Source: Mucilaginibacter polytrichastri (GTDB taxonomy: Bacteria > Bacteroidota > Bacteroidia > Sphingobacteriales > Sphingobacteriaceae). Taken from it: a stretch of DNA of 34,182 nt. Where the stretch lies: assembly GCF_001911425.1 (NCBI RefSeq), contig NZ_MPPL01000001.1:1718980-1753161 (forward strand), read 5' to 3'. The position numbers and the translations under genes are program-made. Below are positions 24,392-32,806 of this stretch, piece after piece (within the stretch, counting starts at the first letter, position 1; every line of letters starts with the position of its first letter). The notes under the pieces are model-generated. The model was not told the origin of the DNA. It saw nothing but the letters and a program-made list of their open reading frames with translations, and made no database searches.

Positions 24392-25444
24392 ATGAAAAAC
24401 CTACAAATATTTAGTATTACAATAGCAGTGTTAGCCCTAATGGCCTCCTGTAAGGAAAAACATAACGAAGGTAACCCGATAGGTGAACCGGATATCATAC
24501 CTGTTAAAATCGCCGCCATTTCTACATTAGGTGTACCGGATCATATCACGGCCACCGGCCTGGTCAGTACAGAGGATGAAGCCAAATATGCCTTTAAGAT
24601 AGGCGGCGTGGTCAGCCGCATTTTTGTACAGGAAGGCCAGTCTTTTAAACAGGGACAATTGCTGGCAACCCTTAATTCCACCGAAATTTCGGCAGGTTTA
24701 GCCCAGTCCAGTTTGAGTGTAGAAAAGGCACAGCGCGACTATAGCCGGGCACTAAATCTTTACAAAGACAGTGTTTACACTTTGGAACAATTGCAGAATA
24801 CCAAAACAGCCCTGGATGTTGCCAAAAAAGCCAGGGAAGCGACGGCGTTCAATGAGCGCTATTCTAAAATATATGCGGCATCAGACGGTTTTGTCAGTAA
24901 GAAAATAGCGAATGAAGGCGAAGTAATTGCCGAAGGAGCACCGGTGCTACTGATTAATTCAACCGAACAACACAACAGTTATTCGCTTAAGGTGGGTGTT
25001 ACCGACAGGGAATGGGCCATCATTAAGCAGGGTCAAACCGCTAAGGTAACGCTCGATGGCTATGCCGGTCAAACCTTTAATGCCACGGTATTTCGCAAAT
25101 CGCAGGCGGCAGACCGGGAACTGGGTTCATTCCAAATCGAATTGAAGCTGCAACTGAACGGTGTAAAACCGGCGGTGGGCATGTTTGGCAAAGCTGAAAT
25201 AGCTACTCACCAGGACCAAAGCGTAATGGTTATACCCTACGGTTCACTAATCGAAGCAGATGGGTACAAGGGTTTTGTTTTTACAACCGTGGGCACCAAC
25301 CGGGTAAAACGCGTCCCTGTAAATATTTTAAAATTTGATAACGACAATGTTTACCTGAAAGACAAATTGGAAGGTATAGATCAGATCGTGGTTTCCAACA
25401 GCGCGTACCTCAACGAACGTTCCATTATAAAGATCATCAGGTAA
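24392..25444 (+). CDS. RND efflux periplasmic adaptor lipoprotein (HlyD/MFP family)
   Basis: The lipobox is LMASC (Cys about residue 20), so it is membrane-anchored by lipid. The lipoyl-like half motifs GGVVSRIFVQEGQSFKQGQL and YAASDGFVSKKIANEGEVI flank a short helical hairpin (VEKAQRDYSRALNLYKDS). The beta-barrel domain contains GVTDREWAIIKQGQTAKVTL. At 350 aa it is a normal size. It links TolC and the RND permease in the periplasm. Confidence 0.92.
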   Translation: MKNLQIFSITIAVLALMASCKEKHNEGNPIGEPDIIPVKIAAISTLGVPDHITATGLVSTEDEAKYAFKIGGVVSRIFVQEGQSFKQGQLLATLNSTEISAGLAQSSLSVEKAQRDYSRALNLYKDSVYTLEQLQNTKTALDVAKKAREATAFNERYSKIYAASDGFVSKKIANEGEVIAEGAPVLLINSTEQHNSYSLKVGVTDREWAIIKQGQTAKVTLDGYAGQTFNATVFRKSQAADRELGSFQIELKLQLNGVKPAVGMFGKAEIATHQDQSVMVIPYGSLIEADGYKGFVFTTVGTNRVKRVPVNILKFDNDNVYLKDKLEGIDQIVVSNSAYLNERSIIKIIR

Positions 25445-25454
25445 TTCTAATATT

Positions 25455-28400
25455 ATGAAAATCACAAATTTCGCCGTTAAAAATTATCAGTTCACGCTGA
25501 TCATATTTGTATTGGTTACCGTGGTAGGCTTGCTGACCTTGTTCACCATGCCGCGTTCGGAAGATCCATCGACCCACGCGCCGCAATACATCATTACCGT
25601 TATATACCCCGGCACCAGTCCAAAGGACATGGAAGAACAGGTCGTTAAACCCATTGAAAACAAAATATACGGGTTAGAGAATATAGAAAAGATCCTGACC
25701 ACCGTGGAAGATGGCGTGGCAGTCATCCAGCCGAAGTTTAAATACGGTGTAGATGTAGACAATAAGTACCAGGAAATATCTACCGAGATCAACGCGTTAA
25801 AAAACAGCGAACTGCCCAAAGATATCTACCTGATCAAAACAGAGAAGGTGGCCTCTTCGGATGTTAAGGTTTTACAGGTTGCACTGGTATCCGACCAGGC
25901 ACCAGGCAAATTACTGCGCGACCAGGCTGACATCCTGAAAACACGGCTGGAAAAGATCACCAACCTGAAAGAAGTAAAATACTTTGGCATGCCCGAACAG
26001 GAGATCAGGATAGACATGCAACTGGATAAACTGGCCCAGCTAAAAATACCACTGAACGTGGTAATGGGCAGCTTACAAAGTGAGGCTGCGGATATCCCTG
26101 GAGGGAGTATTAACCTGGACAGCAAGACATTTAATGTAAAAACCAGCGGGAAGTTTAAAAATACTGCCGATGTGGCTAATACAGTTATTTATAACGCGAA
26201 TGGGAAGATCATTTATTTGAAGGACGTTGCTGAGGTGAGCTACAAAGACGGCCTGGTTAACCACATTACCCGTATCAACGGACATCGCTGTATCCTGGTA
26301 ACCGCGGCCATGAAAGACAATGTAAACATCGCCAGCGTTCAAAAGGAGTATTTGCCGGTACTTGAGGAATTTGGTAAAACATTGCCGGAAAACATTAAAA
26401 TGGTTAAGAATTTTGACCAGGCAAACATGGTATCCAAACGCTTGGGGCACTTGGGCTTTGATTTTGGGCTGGCGATCTTGTTGGTGGTGATCACCTTGCT
26501 GCCATTAGGCTTCAGGGCGTCGCTCATCGTGATGATCTCTATACCCCTTTCACTGGCATTGGGGTTAATCGCGATGAACTTGTTGGGCTATTCACTCAAC
26601 CAATTAAGCATCGTTGGCCTTGTTGTGGCCTTAGGCTTGCTTGTTGATGATAGTATTGTGGTGGTTGAGAACATAGAAAGATGGCTCAGAGAGGGACATT
26701 CCCGAAAGGAGGCTATATTAAAAGGTACTCAGCAAATCGGAAATGCCGTTATCGGCTGTACGGCAACATTGGTAATCGCATTTTTGCCGCTGGCCTTTTT
26801 GCCGGATGCGGCAGGCGAATTTATTCGCAGCCTGCCCATGGCTATTATGACCAGCGTGCTGGCGTCGATGATCGTTGCGCTGACACTTGTTCCATTCCTG
26901 GGCAGCAGGATGCTAAAAACGCATACGAGTGCTGAAGGCAATTTCTTTTTAAAACATTTGCAGCGTTTTTTAACCCGGTCCTATGCTGGCGTGATGCCTA
27001 TTGCGCTAAAATGGCCAAAAATCACTATCGCGATCTCGCTGGCTTTAAGCGGCTTTGCATTTTTTCTATTCACCTTAACCGGGTTTAAATTGTTCCCCAC
27101 ATCAGAGAAACCGATGTTCCTGATCAACATCAAATTACCACTGCAGGCCGATATCCCCGAAAGCGACCGGGTAACGAGGCTGGTAGAGGGAGAATTAAAA
27201 AAACATAAGGAGATCGTTTATTATACGTCTAACGTTGGTAAGGGCAATCCGCAAATCTATTACAATGTGCATCAACAGGATGTGAAGCCTGATTTTGCAC
27301 AGGTATTTGTACAATTGGACGAAGAGGCAAGTCCGAACGAGAAAACGGAGGTGATTAAAAAACTAAGGGAAAAATTTAATGACTATCCTTTTGCAAAGAT
27401 TGAAGTAAAAGACTTTGAGCAGGGCGCACCGATAGAAGCTAACATAGTTGTACGGGTGTTTGGCGACGATCAGGAAAAGTTGCGAGAGCTATCATTCAAG
27501 GTAGAAGATATCCTGAGAAAGAACCCCGGCACATTCTACATTAATAACGAACTGAATACTTACAAATCGGATGTAAAGATCAAAATCGATAAAGAGAAAG
27601 CACGTACGTTAGGCGTACTCACCGGTGACGTAGATAAAGTGGTCAGGATGGCTGTAGCTGGATTAACGGTTGGCGATTATATCGATGACCGGGGCGATGC
27701 CCGAAATGTGGTTATTACGCTACCCAGGGATAAATTCTCGAACCTCGATGCATTAAAGAACCTCTATGTTAACAATGTGCAGGGCGCCCCGGTACAAATA
27801 GACCAGATCGCCACGATAGAATTCGAAAAATCGCCAACTGCCATCAATCATTTTAACAAATCACGCTTCGCGAAGGTTACGTCATTTACTAAAGAGCATG
27901 TGCTGGCCAACAATGTGCTGAAGGAAGTAGTTCCAGAACTGAATAAAATAAAAATGCCGCCAGGTTATTACTACAAGCTCTCCGGTGAAGCAGAGTCTGA
28001 AGGCGACTCATTAGGCGGTAATTTTTTGTCGGTTATCGTTTTAAGCACTTTTCTTTTTGTCGCAGTGTTATTGCTGCAGTTTAAAACATTTAAAGGAATA
28101 ATTATCGTTCTATCCATCATCCCGCTGGGTATTCTTGGCGGCGTGGTTTTATTGCTGATGACCGGTAACCCGATGTCTTTGGTATCCATCATAGGCTTCA
28201 TCGGCCTCTCGGGTATACAAGTAAAAAACTCCTTATTATTGGTTGATTTTACGAATCAGTTACGTTTAGAGGGCCATAGTATCGATGAATCAATCAGCAT
28301 GGCTGGTGAGACCCGCTTTCTGCCGGTTGTACTGACGTCCATTACTGCGATCTGCGGCTTGCTTCCCATTGCACTCAATCCCAATCCACTGATAGCGCCG

Positions 28401-28514
28401 CTGGCAATCGTGCTGATCGGGGGACTAATCAGTTCAACCGTTTTATCCAGGATTGTGACACCGGTGATGTATAAACTCATTCCTCCGCATCTGGAGATTG
28501 ATGAAAAAGAATGA
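25455..28514 (+). CDS. RND efflux transporter permease (AcrB/HAE1-like)
   Basis: The protein has 1019 aa with twelve expected TM segments. TM1 is at about 11-31 (QFTLIIFVLVTVVGLLTLF). The TM2-TM4 block is at about 335-405, with the proton-relay Asp pair at 398-399 in GLLVDDSIVVVENIERWL. A matching Lys occurs in the second half (GIQVKNSLLLVDF). Porter motifs such as PGTSPKDMEEQVVKPIE are present. It drives proton-coupled export of drugs or metabolites. The gene ends the operon; a T-rich stretch follows without a clear hairpin. Confidence 0.95.
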   Translation: MKITNFAVKNYQFTLIIFVLVTVVGLLTLFTMPRSEDPSTHAPQYIITVIYPGTSPKDMEEQVVKPIENKIYGLENIEKILTTVEDGVAVIQPKFKYGVDVDNKYQEISTEINALKNSELPKDIYLIKTEKVASSDVKVLQVALVSDQAPGKLLRDQADILKTRLEKITNLKEVKYFGMPEQEIRIDMQLDKLAQLKIPLNVVMGSLQSEAADIPGGSINLDSKTFNVKTSGKFKNTADVANTVIYNANGKIIYLKDVAEVSYKDGLVNHITRINGHRCILVTAAMKDNVNIASVQKEYLPVLEEFGKTLPENIKMVKNFDQANMVSKRLGHLGFDFGLAILLVVITLLPLGFRASLIVMISIPLSLALGLIAMNLLGYSLNQLSIVGLVVALGLLVDDSIVVVENIERWLREGHSRKEAILKGTQQIGNAVIGCTATLVIAFLPLAFLPDAAGEFIRSLPMAIMTSVLASMIVALTLVPFLGSRMLKTHTSAEGNFFLKHLQRFLTRSYAGVMPIALKWPKITIAISLALSGFAFFLFTLTGFKLFPTSEKPMFLINIKLPLQADIPESDRVTRLVEGELKKHKEIVYYTSNVGKGNPQIYYNVHQQDVKPDFAQVFVQLDEEASPNEKTEVIKKLREKFNDYPFAKIEVKDFEQGAPIEANIVVRVFGDDQEKLRELSFKVEDILRKNPGTFYINNELNTYKSDVKIKIDKEKARTLGVLTGDVDKVVRMAVAGLTVGDYIDDRGDARNVVITLPRDKFSNLDALKNLYVNNVQGAPVQIDQIATIEFEKSPTAINHFNKSRFAKVTSFTKEHVLANNVLKEVVPELNKIKMPPGYYYKLSGEAESEGDSLGGNFLSVIVLSTFLFVAVLLLQFKTFKGIIIVLSIIPLGILGGVVLLLMTGNPMSLVSIIGFIGLSGIQVKNSLLLVDFTNQLRLEGHSIDESISMAGETRFLPVVLTSITAICGLLPIALNPNPLIAPLAIVLIGGLISSTVLSRIVTPVMYKLIPPHLEIDEKE

Positions 28515-28646
28515 GTTTCAAAAGTGCGTTAGGCCAATCCCTCCTTTTTACTAAGGGGCTGATTTAGAAACATTGTTTTGACCTTATGATTTTTTTTTGA
28601 ACCAATATTGTCATTTTACCGTTTTTTACTAATTAAAAAACACATT

Positions 28647-28946
28647 ATGGAAGGGATAACAATAATTGAAACCGCAATTTTTAACCGGCTAATCGATAAG
28701 GTTGATGCTTTGGAGGAGTTCGTGACAAAAACAGCGACTGAACTATCTGAAGCTAAAAATCCATACTTAAAAGTAAAGGAAGCTATGAAGTTAACTGGCT
28801 TCAGCAAGACGTGGTTAATGTCAAACAAAGAAGCTATTGGCTACGCCTCAGTTGGCGGGTGTTTAATATTCAAGCGGAAAGACCTAGAAGCCTACATGGA
28901 AGCCAATTACTTCAAAACAAAATCACCAAGGAGAGTAAAATCATGA
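28647..28946 (+). CDS. Helix-turn-helix (excisionase/MerR-like) mobile-element protein
   Basis: ATG 28647 (MEGITIIETAI) is preferred to an upstream non-ATG start. An N-terminal coiled coil (about 10-35) precedes an HTH_17-like domain: YLKVKEAMKLTGFSKTWLMS, then YASVGGCLIFKRKDLEAYME. Such 95-110 aa proteins occur near one end of Bacteroidota integrative elements and probably act in excision or element gene control. It is the first element-type gene after the chromosomal efflux operon, so the element boundary lies in or near 28515-28646; I cannot identify an att site. Confidence 0.75.
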   Translation: MEGITIIETAIFNRLIDKVDALEEFVTKTATELSEAKNPYLKVKEAMKLTGFSKTWLMSNKEAIGYASVGGCLIFKRKDLEAYMEANYFKTKSPRRVKS

Positions 28947-28987
28947 TTATCACACACGATACTACAATTGATTTAAATTCCAGATAA
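28943..28987 (+). pseudogene. Truncated start of a second element gene
   Basis: ATG 28943 overlaps the HTH stop as ATGA, and a good AGGAG stands 8 bases upstream. The frame ends after 14 codons (MIITHDTTIDLNSR). A strong start with almost no body suggests a gene cut by a deletion; the antisense DUF2158-like gene begins its overlap here. Confidence 0.3.
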
Positions 28988-29194
28988 TACCGAGATGTTA
29001 GATTTTTTGCGCTGATCAGGATATTTAAGTTCTTCTAATTCGAATACTTCTGATAAAAGCGCATGCGAGGTTGTTAGAAACCTGCATCGGTAAGAGTTAT
29101 CCGGTAATATTTTTATAATTAGCATTTCTACTTTTGGCATTTTAGGATGGCTATGACTAACTACATCACCAACTTTAAAAACTTCTTGATTCAT
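28973..29194 (-). CDS. Small DUF2158-like (YodC-type) protein
   Basis: This 73-aa protein begins MNQEVFKVGDVVSHSHPKMP, then a strand VEMLIIKILPDNSYRCRFL and SEVFELEELKYP. The FKVGDVV start and the E-x-E-L end resemble the small SH3-like YodC/DUF2158 family, of unknown function. Here the GG-P-x-M loop is altered to SHPKMP. It is an orphan minus-strand gene inside the element. Confidence 0.5.
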   Translation of the reverse strand: MNQEVFKVGDVVSHSHPKMPKVEMLIIKILPDNSYRCRFLTTSHALLSEVFELEELKYPDQRKKSNISVLSGI

Positions 29195-29262
29195 AGGTAT
29201 AGATTAGAGGACGTGAAATTAATTAATGTGATTGTATATTTTTACGTATATAGTCAAAATAA

Positions 29263-29293
29263 AAGCCCTGTAAGTTGTTGATTTACAGGGCTT
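29263..29293. terminator. 11-bp stem-loop terminator
   Basis: AAGCCCTGTAA (29263-29273) pairs perfectly with TTACAGGGCTT (29283-29293). On the minus strand it is followed by TTATTTTGAC, on plus by AATATAG, so minus-strand termination is more likely. Confidence 0.55.
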
Positions 29294-29313
29294 AATATAG
29301 ATTTCATGTACCC

Positions 29314-29523
29314 TTGACTCCCCTGTACTCTAATAAGTTTCTGGATGATTTGAAGGCAATCGCCAATATTAAGTTGTTCCTGGATGAGAACCACGTTAGT
29401 AGAGACTTTATCACCAAATACAAAAGATGTTACACAGATAATGAAAGTAAAAAGAATTCATTGTCAAGGCTTTACGAAGATGACTGTTTGCAATTGAGCA
29501 AGCCTAAGAATCCCGAAGAATAG
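29314..29523 (+). CDS. Small hypothetical protein, TTG start or 5'-truncated
   Basis: The frame of 69 residues has only a TTG start and no ATG. The body looks natural: LDDLKAIANIKLFLDENHVS, RDFITKYKRCYTDNESKK. I do not recognise it. The hairpin just upstream and the lack of a normal start suggest a truncated gene. A long inverted repeat follows 10 nt after its stop. Confidence 0.35.
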   Translation: MTPLYSNKFLDDLKAIANIKLFLDENHVSRDFITKYKRCYTDNESKKNSLSRLYEDDCLQLSKPKNPEE

Positions 29524-29533
29524 TTTATTTTAT

Positions 29534-29586
29534 CCATAGTAGGCAATTTTGCTGTGTATATTTTTTACGGAAAATGCCTACTATGG
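29534..29586. repeat. Long inverted repeat between convergent genes
   Basis: CCATAGTAGGCA (29534-29545) pairs exactly with TGCCTACTATGG (29575-29586); TTTT and AAAA extend the stem past a bulged A to 16 pairs, with a 20-base loop. There is no T-run. It may be a terminator, or a small non-autonomous element or insertion scar. Confidence 0.55.
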
Positions 29587-29597
29587 TAATATGTCTT

Positions 29598-30038
29598 TTA
29601 ATTAATTTCGTCTTCGAATCCCGGTAATTTAAAATAACTGCTCATTTGTTGGAAGAGCACCTTTTGAACTTTTAACCGACCAATGGCTGCACGTTTGGCA
29701 ATATCTGTATCTACAATATTGATACTATTGTTAAATACCAAATAGAGCCGCCAAAGCAACGCTTTCGATTTTGCTTCTAATGCCCTGACTAATAATTGCT
29801 CAATAAGATCAGGCATATAATAAAAACATCGTAAAAAGGACTGTGTGATAGTCTCTATAATTCCGTTGCGTTCACTTAGCACTTCACCCCAACCGGGAAT
29901 TGTTTCTCTAGTAATCATTTGCGGCCGGTCTAAGGAGCCAAACCCATGCCTATACAAAAATGTATCTTCCGCACCAAGTGTAAATAGTAAGTCCAGGTAA
30001 AAATCGTAACTGCGGTTTCCGTGGTTATCTTCGGCCAT
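29598..30038 (-). CDS. Unknown partner protein of the nuclease-NTPase
   Basis: This 146-aa protein is mostly helical, without signal peptide or TM segment: YDFYLDLLFTLGAEDTFLYR, MITRETIPGWGEVLSERNG, LIEQLLVRALEAKSKALLWR. I recognise no domain. Its ATG overlaps the end of the nuclease-NTPase gene by 14 nt, so translation is coupled and the two proteins are likely made in fixed proportion. It could be a sensor, adaptor or inhibitor for that enzyme. Confidence 0.7.
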   Translation of the reverse strand: MAEDNHGNRSYDFYLDLLFTLGAEDTFLYRHGFGSLDRPQMITRETIPGWGEVLSERNGIIETITQSFLRCFYYMPDLIEQLLVRALEAKSKALLWRLYLVFNNSINIVDTDIAKRAAIGRLKVQKVLFQQMSSYFKLPGFEDEIN

Positions 30039-31263
30039 TAATGGTGGATAAAACCTTACAGGCTGCCGCTAATTTTCGAAGGATGCGTAACTCCCGATAT
30101 TCCGCTGTTAACTGTCCTCCTCCGGAAATTATAACTTTTACAGCCTTATACATATACTGGTTCACCCACGTATATTCTTTGTTATTAAGTTCTGTAACAT
30201 AGAATCGTTTAGTCAGGTGGCCAATTATATTTTTATAATTACGGTCTTCAATGAGCGTCAGATCAGCATACTTTTTTTCATCAAGCGTATAAATGATACT
30301 GTGTTTTGACCCTTCAAAAAGATCAACAAGTTCCAAAATTTCATTGGTTAGGTTATCTTTAACATCGCGTTGAAGATTATCCAGTAAAATCACCAGACGC
30401 GTATCGTCTTCATTGTTCAGCAAGTCCATTATCCAATCCTTGATTTGTGCCGTACTTACGCTACCCTTCGTTTCTTTTTGAAACGCGTTAGCAAGCTGCT
30501 GAAACAAGGAATAGTTCCAGTCCTTTAGATCAATGTACAGCACGTACATATCCTTTTGATAACCATAATTCCGAAAGAATTGATAGAGTATGCAGGTCTT
30601 TCCAGAAAAAGCGGGGCCAATTAATCCGAATAATCCTGGCTGAGTTAAAGTTTGTCTGTACAGACGTCGGACAAGCCGCCTTTTGATTTGAAAGGTTGGA
30701 GCAATAGCTTTATTCAGTTCGCCCAATCCACCCATTTGGCGTTCAAAATTCTTTTTACTTATGCCGCGAAATACTTTGCCAACCAATTCAGGCTCACGGT
30801 TGAGCAAAAAATTAACTACGCTTGCAAAGTCTCGGGTTTTAAGCCCAAAATTCAGATCGATCCTTTTTTTAATGAAATCCAGGTCGATAACAGTTTGATC
30901 TATTGGTTTTTTGGTATAGGTGTCGAATAAAAAATTATCCGTTCCGTTTGATAAAAGTACCAACGGAGGCATTGGATGAATCAACCGCCCATAAGATAAC
31001 CCCTGTTCGATATCTTCAGGTGTTATGGTATGACCTTCCGTTTTTAGTTCTACTAACATGATATTTAGATCCTCACACGTCAGTAGCATATCAAAAATCG
31101 CACGTTTGGGATAGTTTGACGGATCTTTTAAATCAACCTTTACCGCCCGGTGACCAAAGTGAATTGAAAACGATCCCTGATGAACAACTTTCATTTGTCG
31201 AAAAGTTGGAAATAGCGTTTCCAGCACACCATGTAATCTAGCTTCTAATGTTGCTTCATTCAT
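30025..31263 (-). CDS. HsdR-N-like nuclease fused to a P-loop NTPase (putative defence protein)
   Basis: The protein has 412 aa. Residues about 1-125 resemble the restriction-type HSDR_N / PD-(D/E)xK nuclease fold: Asp58 in IFDMLL, Glu72-x-Lys74 in LVELKTEG, and a Q-x3-Y motif (Gln87, Tyr91) in IEQGLSYGRL. Residues about 190-350 are a STAND/AAA-like NTPase with Walker A GPAFSGKT (216-223) and Walker B VILLDNL (Asp295). A short helical tail follows. Nuclease-NTPase fusions such as Avs-type proteins act in anti-phage immunity; here the large C-terminal sensor is missing and a separate 146-aa protein is encoded in overlap. It lies in a mobile element. The defence role is inferred. Confidence 0.75.
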   Translation of the reverse strand: MNEATLEARLHGVLETLFPTFRQMKVVHQGSFSIHFGHRAVKVDLKDPSNYPKRAIFDMLLTCEDLNIMLVELKTEGHTITPEDIEQGLSYGRLIHPMPPLVLLSNGTDNFLFDTYTKKPIDQTVIDLDFIKKRIDLNFGLKTRDFASVVNFLLNREPELVGKVFRGISKKNFERQMGGLGELNKAIAPTFQIKRRLVRRLYRQTLTQPGLFGLIGPAFSGKTCILYQFFRNYGYQKDMYVLYIDLKDWNYSLFQQLANAFQKETKGSVSTAQIKDWIMDLLNNEDDTRLVILLDNLQRDVKDNLTNEILELVDLFEGSKHSIIYTLDEKKYADLTLIEDRNYKNIIGHLTKRFYVTELNNKEYTWVNQYMYKAVKVIISGGGQLTAEYRELRILRKLAAACKVLSTINGRR

Positions 31264-31304
31264 GAACGGAAGTTACAACTAATTTAAAAAGCTCATACAC
31301 CAAC

Positions 31305-31322
31305 GTCATCCAATATGATGAC
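31305..31322. promoter_or_regulatory. Palindrome upstream of the nuclease-NTPase gene
   Basis: GTCATC (31305-31310) and GATGAC (31317-31322) flank CAATAT, 42 nt before the ATG. It is a possible operator; no consensus promoter is visible in this region. Confidence 0.35.
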
Positions 31323-31349
31323 TTATCGAGACGAAATAATAATATTAAT

Positions 31350-31400
31350 GCCCGTAAGGGCCGCTCCGGATTTTGAGTGATTTTACGGGCTTATAAGCCC
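31350..31400 (-). terminator. Overlapping alternative hairpins between element genes and defence module
   Basis: GCCCGTAA (31350-31357) can pair with TTACGGGC (31383-31390), and GGGCTTATAAGCCC (31387-31400) is a perfect palindrome. They share bases 31387-31390, so only one can form. On the minus strand the larger hairpin is followed by ATTAATATTATTATTT. It probably ends the transcript of the small gene 31410-31550; a switch is possible. Confidence 0.45.
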
Positions 31401-31409
31401 TCATTAAAG

Positions 31410-31550
31410 TTAAATAACTATTCCGACATGGCAGTTTTTTGCTTCATCCAAAGCCTCTATAAAGCTGTCAAAAACCAAATTATTATCGTTTTCATCGGTC
31501 GCAATTACCGCATATTCCGCACCTCCATGTGTTTCAATTACAATAAACAT
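31410..31550 (-). CDS. Small conjugative-element protein (46 aa)
   Basis: ATG 31550 starts MFIVIETHGGAEYAVIATDE, followed by NNLVFDSFIEALDEAKNC and GIVI. The alternation of strands and the phrase FDSxxEAxxEA are like small accessory proteins found beside DUF932 genes in Bacteroidota integrative elements. It lies after the DUF932 gene on the same strand, beyond a hairpin. Function unknown. Confidence 0.65.
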   Translation of the reverse strand: MFIVIETHGGAEYAVIATDENDNNLVFDSFIEALDEAKNCHVGIVI

Positions 31551-31565
31551 AACGTAAAATAATAA

Positions 31566-31583
31566 AGGGGGCTTGCACCCCCT
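31566..31583 (-). terminator. GC hairpin after the DUF932 gene
   Basis: AGGGGG (31566-31571) pairs with CCCCCT (31578-31583). On the minus strand it is followed by TTATTATTTT, 9 nt after the DUF932 stop. Confidence 0.6.
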
Positions 31584-31592
31584 GTGAAAAAA

Positions 31593-32630
31593 TCAATTTA
31601 ATAACAACGCACTATTACCATGCTTGGCAAAATCATTGCACAGGTCAAAAGCGGTTTGCGCCCTGTTATAGCCCGTGCCGTACATGATGGATTTGAATTT
31701 GCTTTCATCATCCTTGAAATTACGCATGTTCTGAAAATAACCCGTTACGCAATTATAAGCCCCAAACAAAGTGCCTTTAGTGGTATCTTCCTGTTGGGTC
31801 GGGCTGGTCATGGCATAATCAAAAATGCTGCTCACCATATTATTAAAATGGCTGCTTAATTCCTGCTCTTTGCCCTGTTTCAGGTTTTCGTAAACTTCTT
31901 TATTCGGCACCATCGCAATTTGTATCAGCCGTTTTAATTCAGGGTCAGTAATGCGCACCCTTGACCAACGATTATAAATCGCCTCCATTTCTACTGCTAA
32001 CTGGTTAGAGATACCCAGCATCTTGTGGGCAACCTTTAACTTATCGGTTGCCGTAGCGGTATGCCGTATTTTAATGCAGTTGATCTGATTGCCCAAAGCA
32101 GCATTTAAAGTATTGCGGCACACCACCCTCACAGGCGTAAAGGCAATATTGATACTGCCCGTACCATCGTGTGAAGTGGTTAAAAACAAATACTTTTCAA
32201 TACAATCATTGCGCCCGACACGAATATAATCGGGTAACTTAGCCGTAATAAAAATGGTTTCGCCGTTACCTAATGCGCCTGCGGTTTCGTATAGGATGCC
32301 ATCTTTGCCGCCAACAATGCTGTCAAAAAAACTAAAGGCTTCCACGTTTTGTACCACCTCGTAATCCTTGCCCAACTTATCACCCAAAACAATCTCGTTA
32401 TCGGTACGGTAAGTAAAAAAACTGTTCTCGGAAATCATATTTAAACCGCTCGGTAGTGGGTGAATATTCGGACGTTTGACCACTTCGAAATTAAGCCCCG
32501 CATGTTCCAATGCTTCCGCACTGGTGGGGTACTGCTCAATGGTCTGCCCTAAATTATGCCAGGCTTTTTCCTTTACGCTGAAAAAACTATGCTTCTGTGT
32601 TTGCTCGTTATAATGAATGTCGTGTGCCAT
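31593..32630 (-). CDS. DUF932 domain protein of an integrative/conjugative element
   Basis: The protein has 345 aa with the usual DUF932 course: AHDIHYNEQTQKHSFFSVKE, AWHNLGQTI, EVVQNVEAFSFFDSIVG, then LTTSHDGTGSINIAFTPVRV and CRNTLNAAL. The family is found on plasmids, phages and conjugative elements; its biochemical role is not known to me. It is the last large gene of a minus-strand run of small element genes with very short gaps, starting 4 nt after the small gene 32635-32802. Confidence 0.88.
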   Translation of the reverse strand: MAHDIHYNEQTQKHSFFSVKEKAWHNLGQTIEQYPTSAEALEHAGLNFEVVKRPNIHPLPSGLNMISENSFFTYRTDNEIVLGDKLGKDYEVVQNVEAFSFFDSIVGGKDGILYETAGALGNGETIFITAKLPDYIRVGRNDCIEKYLFLTTSHDGTGSINIAFTPVRVVCRNTLNAALGNQINCIKIRHTATATDKLKVAHKMLGISNQLAVEMEAIYNRWSRVRITDPELKRLIQIAMVPNKEVYENLKQGKEQELSSHFNNMVSSIFDYAMTSPTQQEDTTKGTLFGAYNCVTGYFQNMRNFKDDESKFKSIMYGTGYNRAQTAFDLCNDFAKHGNSALLLN

Positions 32631-32634
32631 GCTG

Positions 32635-32802
32635 TTAAGATTTTAATTTGTAGTCCATCAATTTTAATTCGTGTATTGTCACCTTTTTGGTGTTGCTAAT
32701 TGTACAGGTCGCCTTTTGCTAAATTTCCGTAATGGCCTCATGTACATTCTTATGCTTGGTTTGTATGGTCGCCTTGACCAGTAAAAAGATGGTATCGTAC
32801 AT
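32635..32802 (-). pseudogene. Small element gene interrupted by an in-frame TAG
   Basis: ATG 32802 opens a 55-codon frame with TAG as codon 28 (32719-32721). Before it: YDTIFLLVKATIQTKHKN, then VHEAITEI. After it: QKATCTISNTKKVTIHEL, KLMDYKLKS, TAA at 32635-32637. Both halves read as protein, and the TAA stop is 4 nt before the DUF932 ATG while the ATG is 4 nt after the previous gene's stop, exactly the spacing of an intact operon gene. It is most simply a CAG-to-TAG nonsense mutation; readthrough or sequencing error remain possible. Confidence 0.6.
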
Positions 32803-32806
32803 AGGT

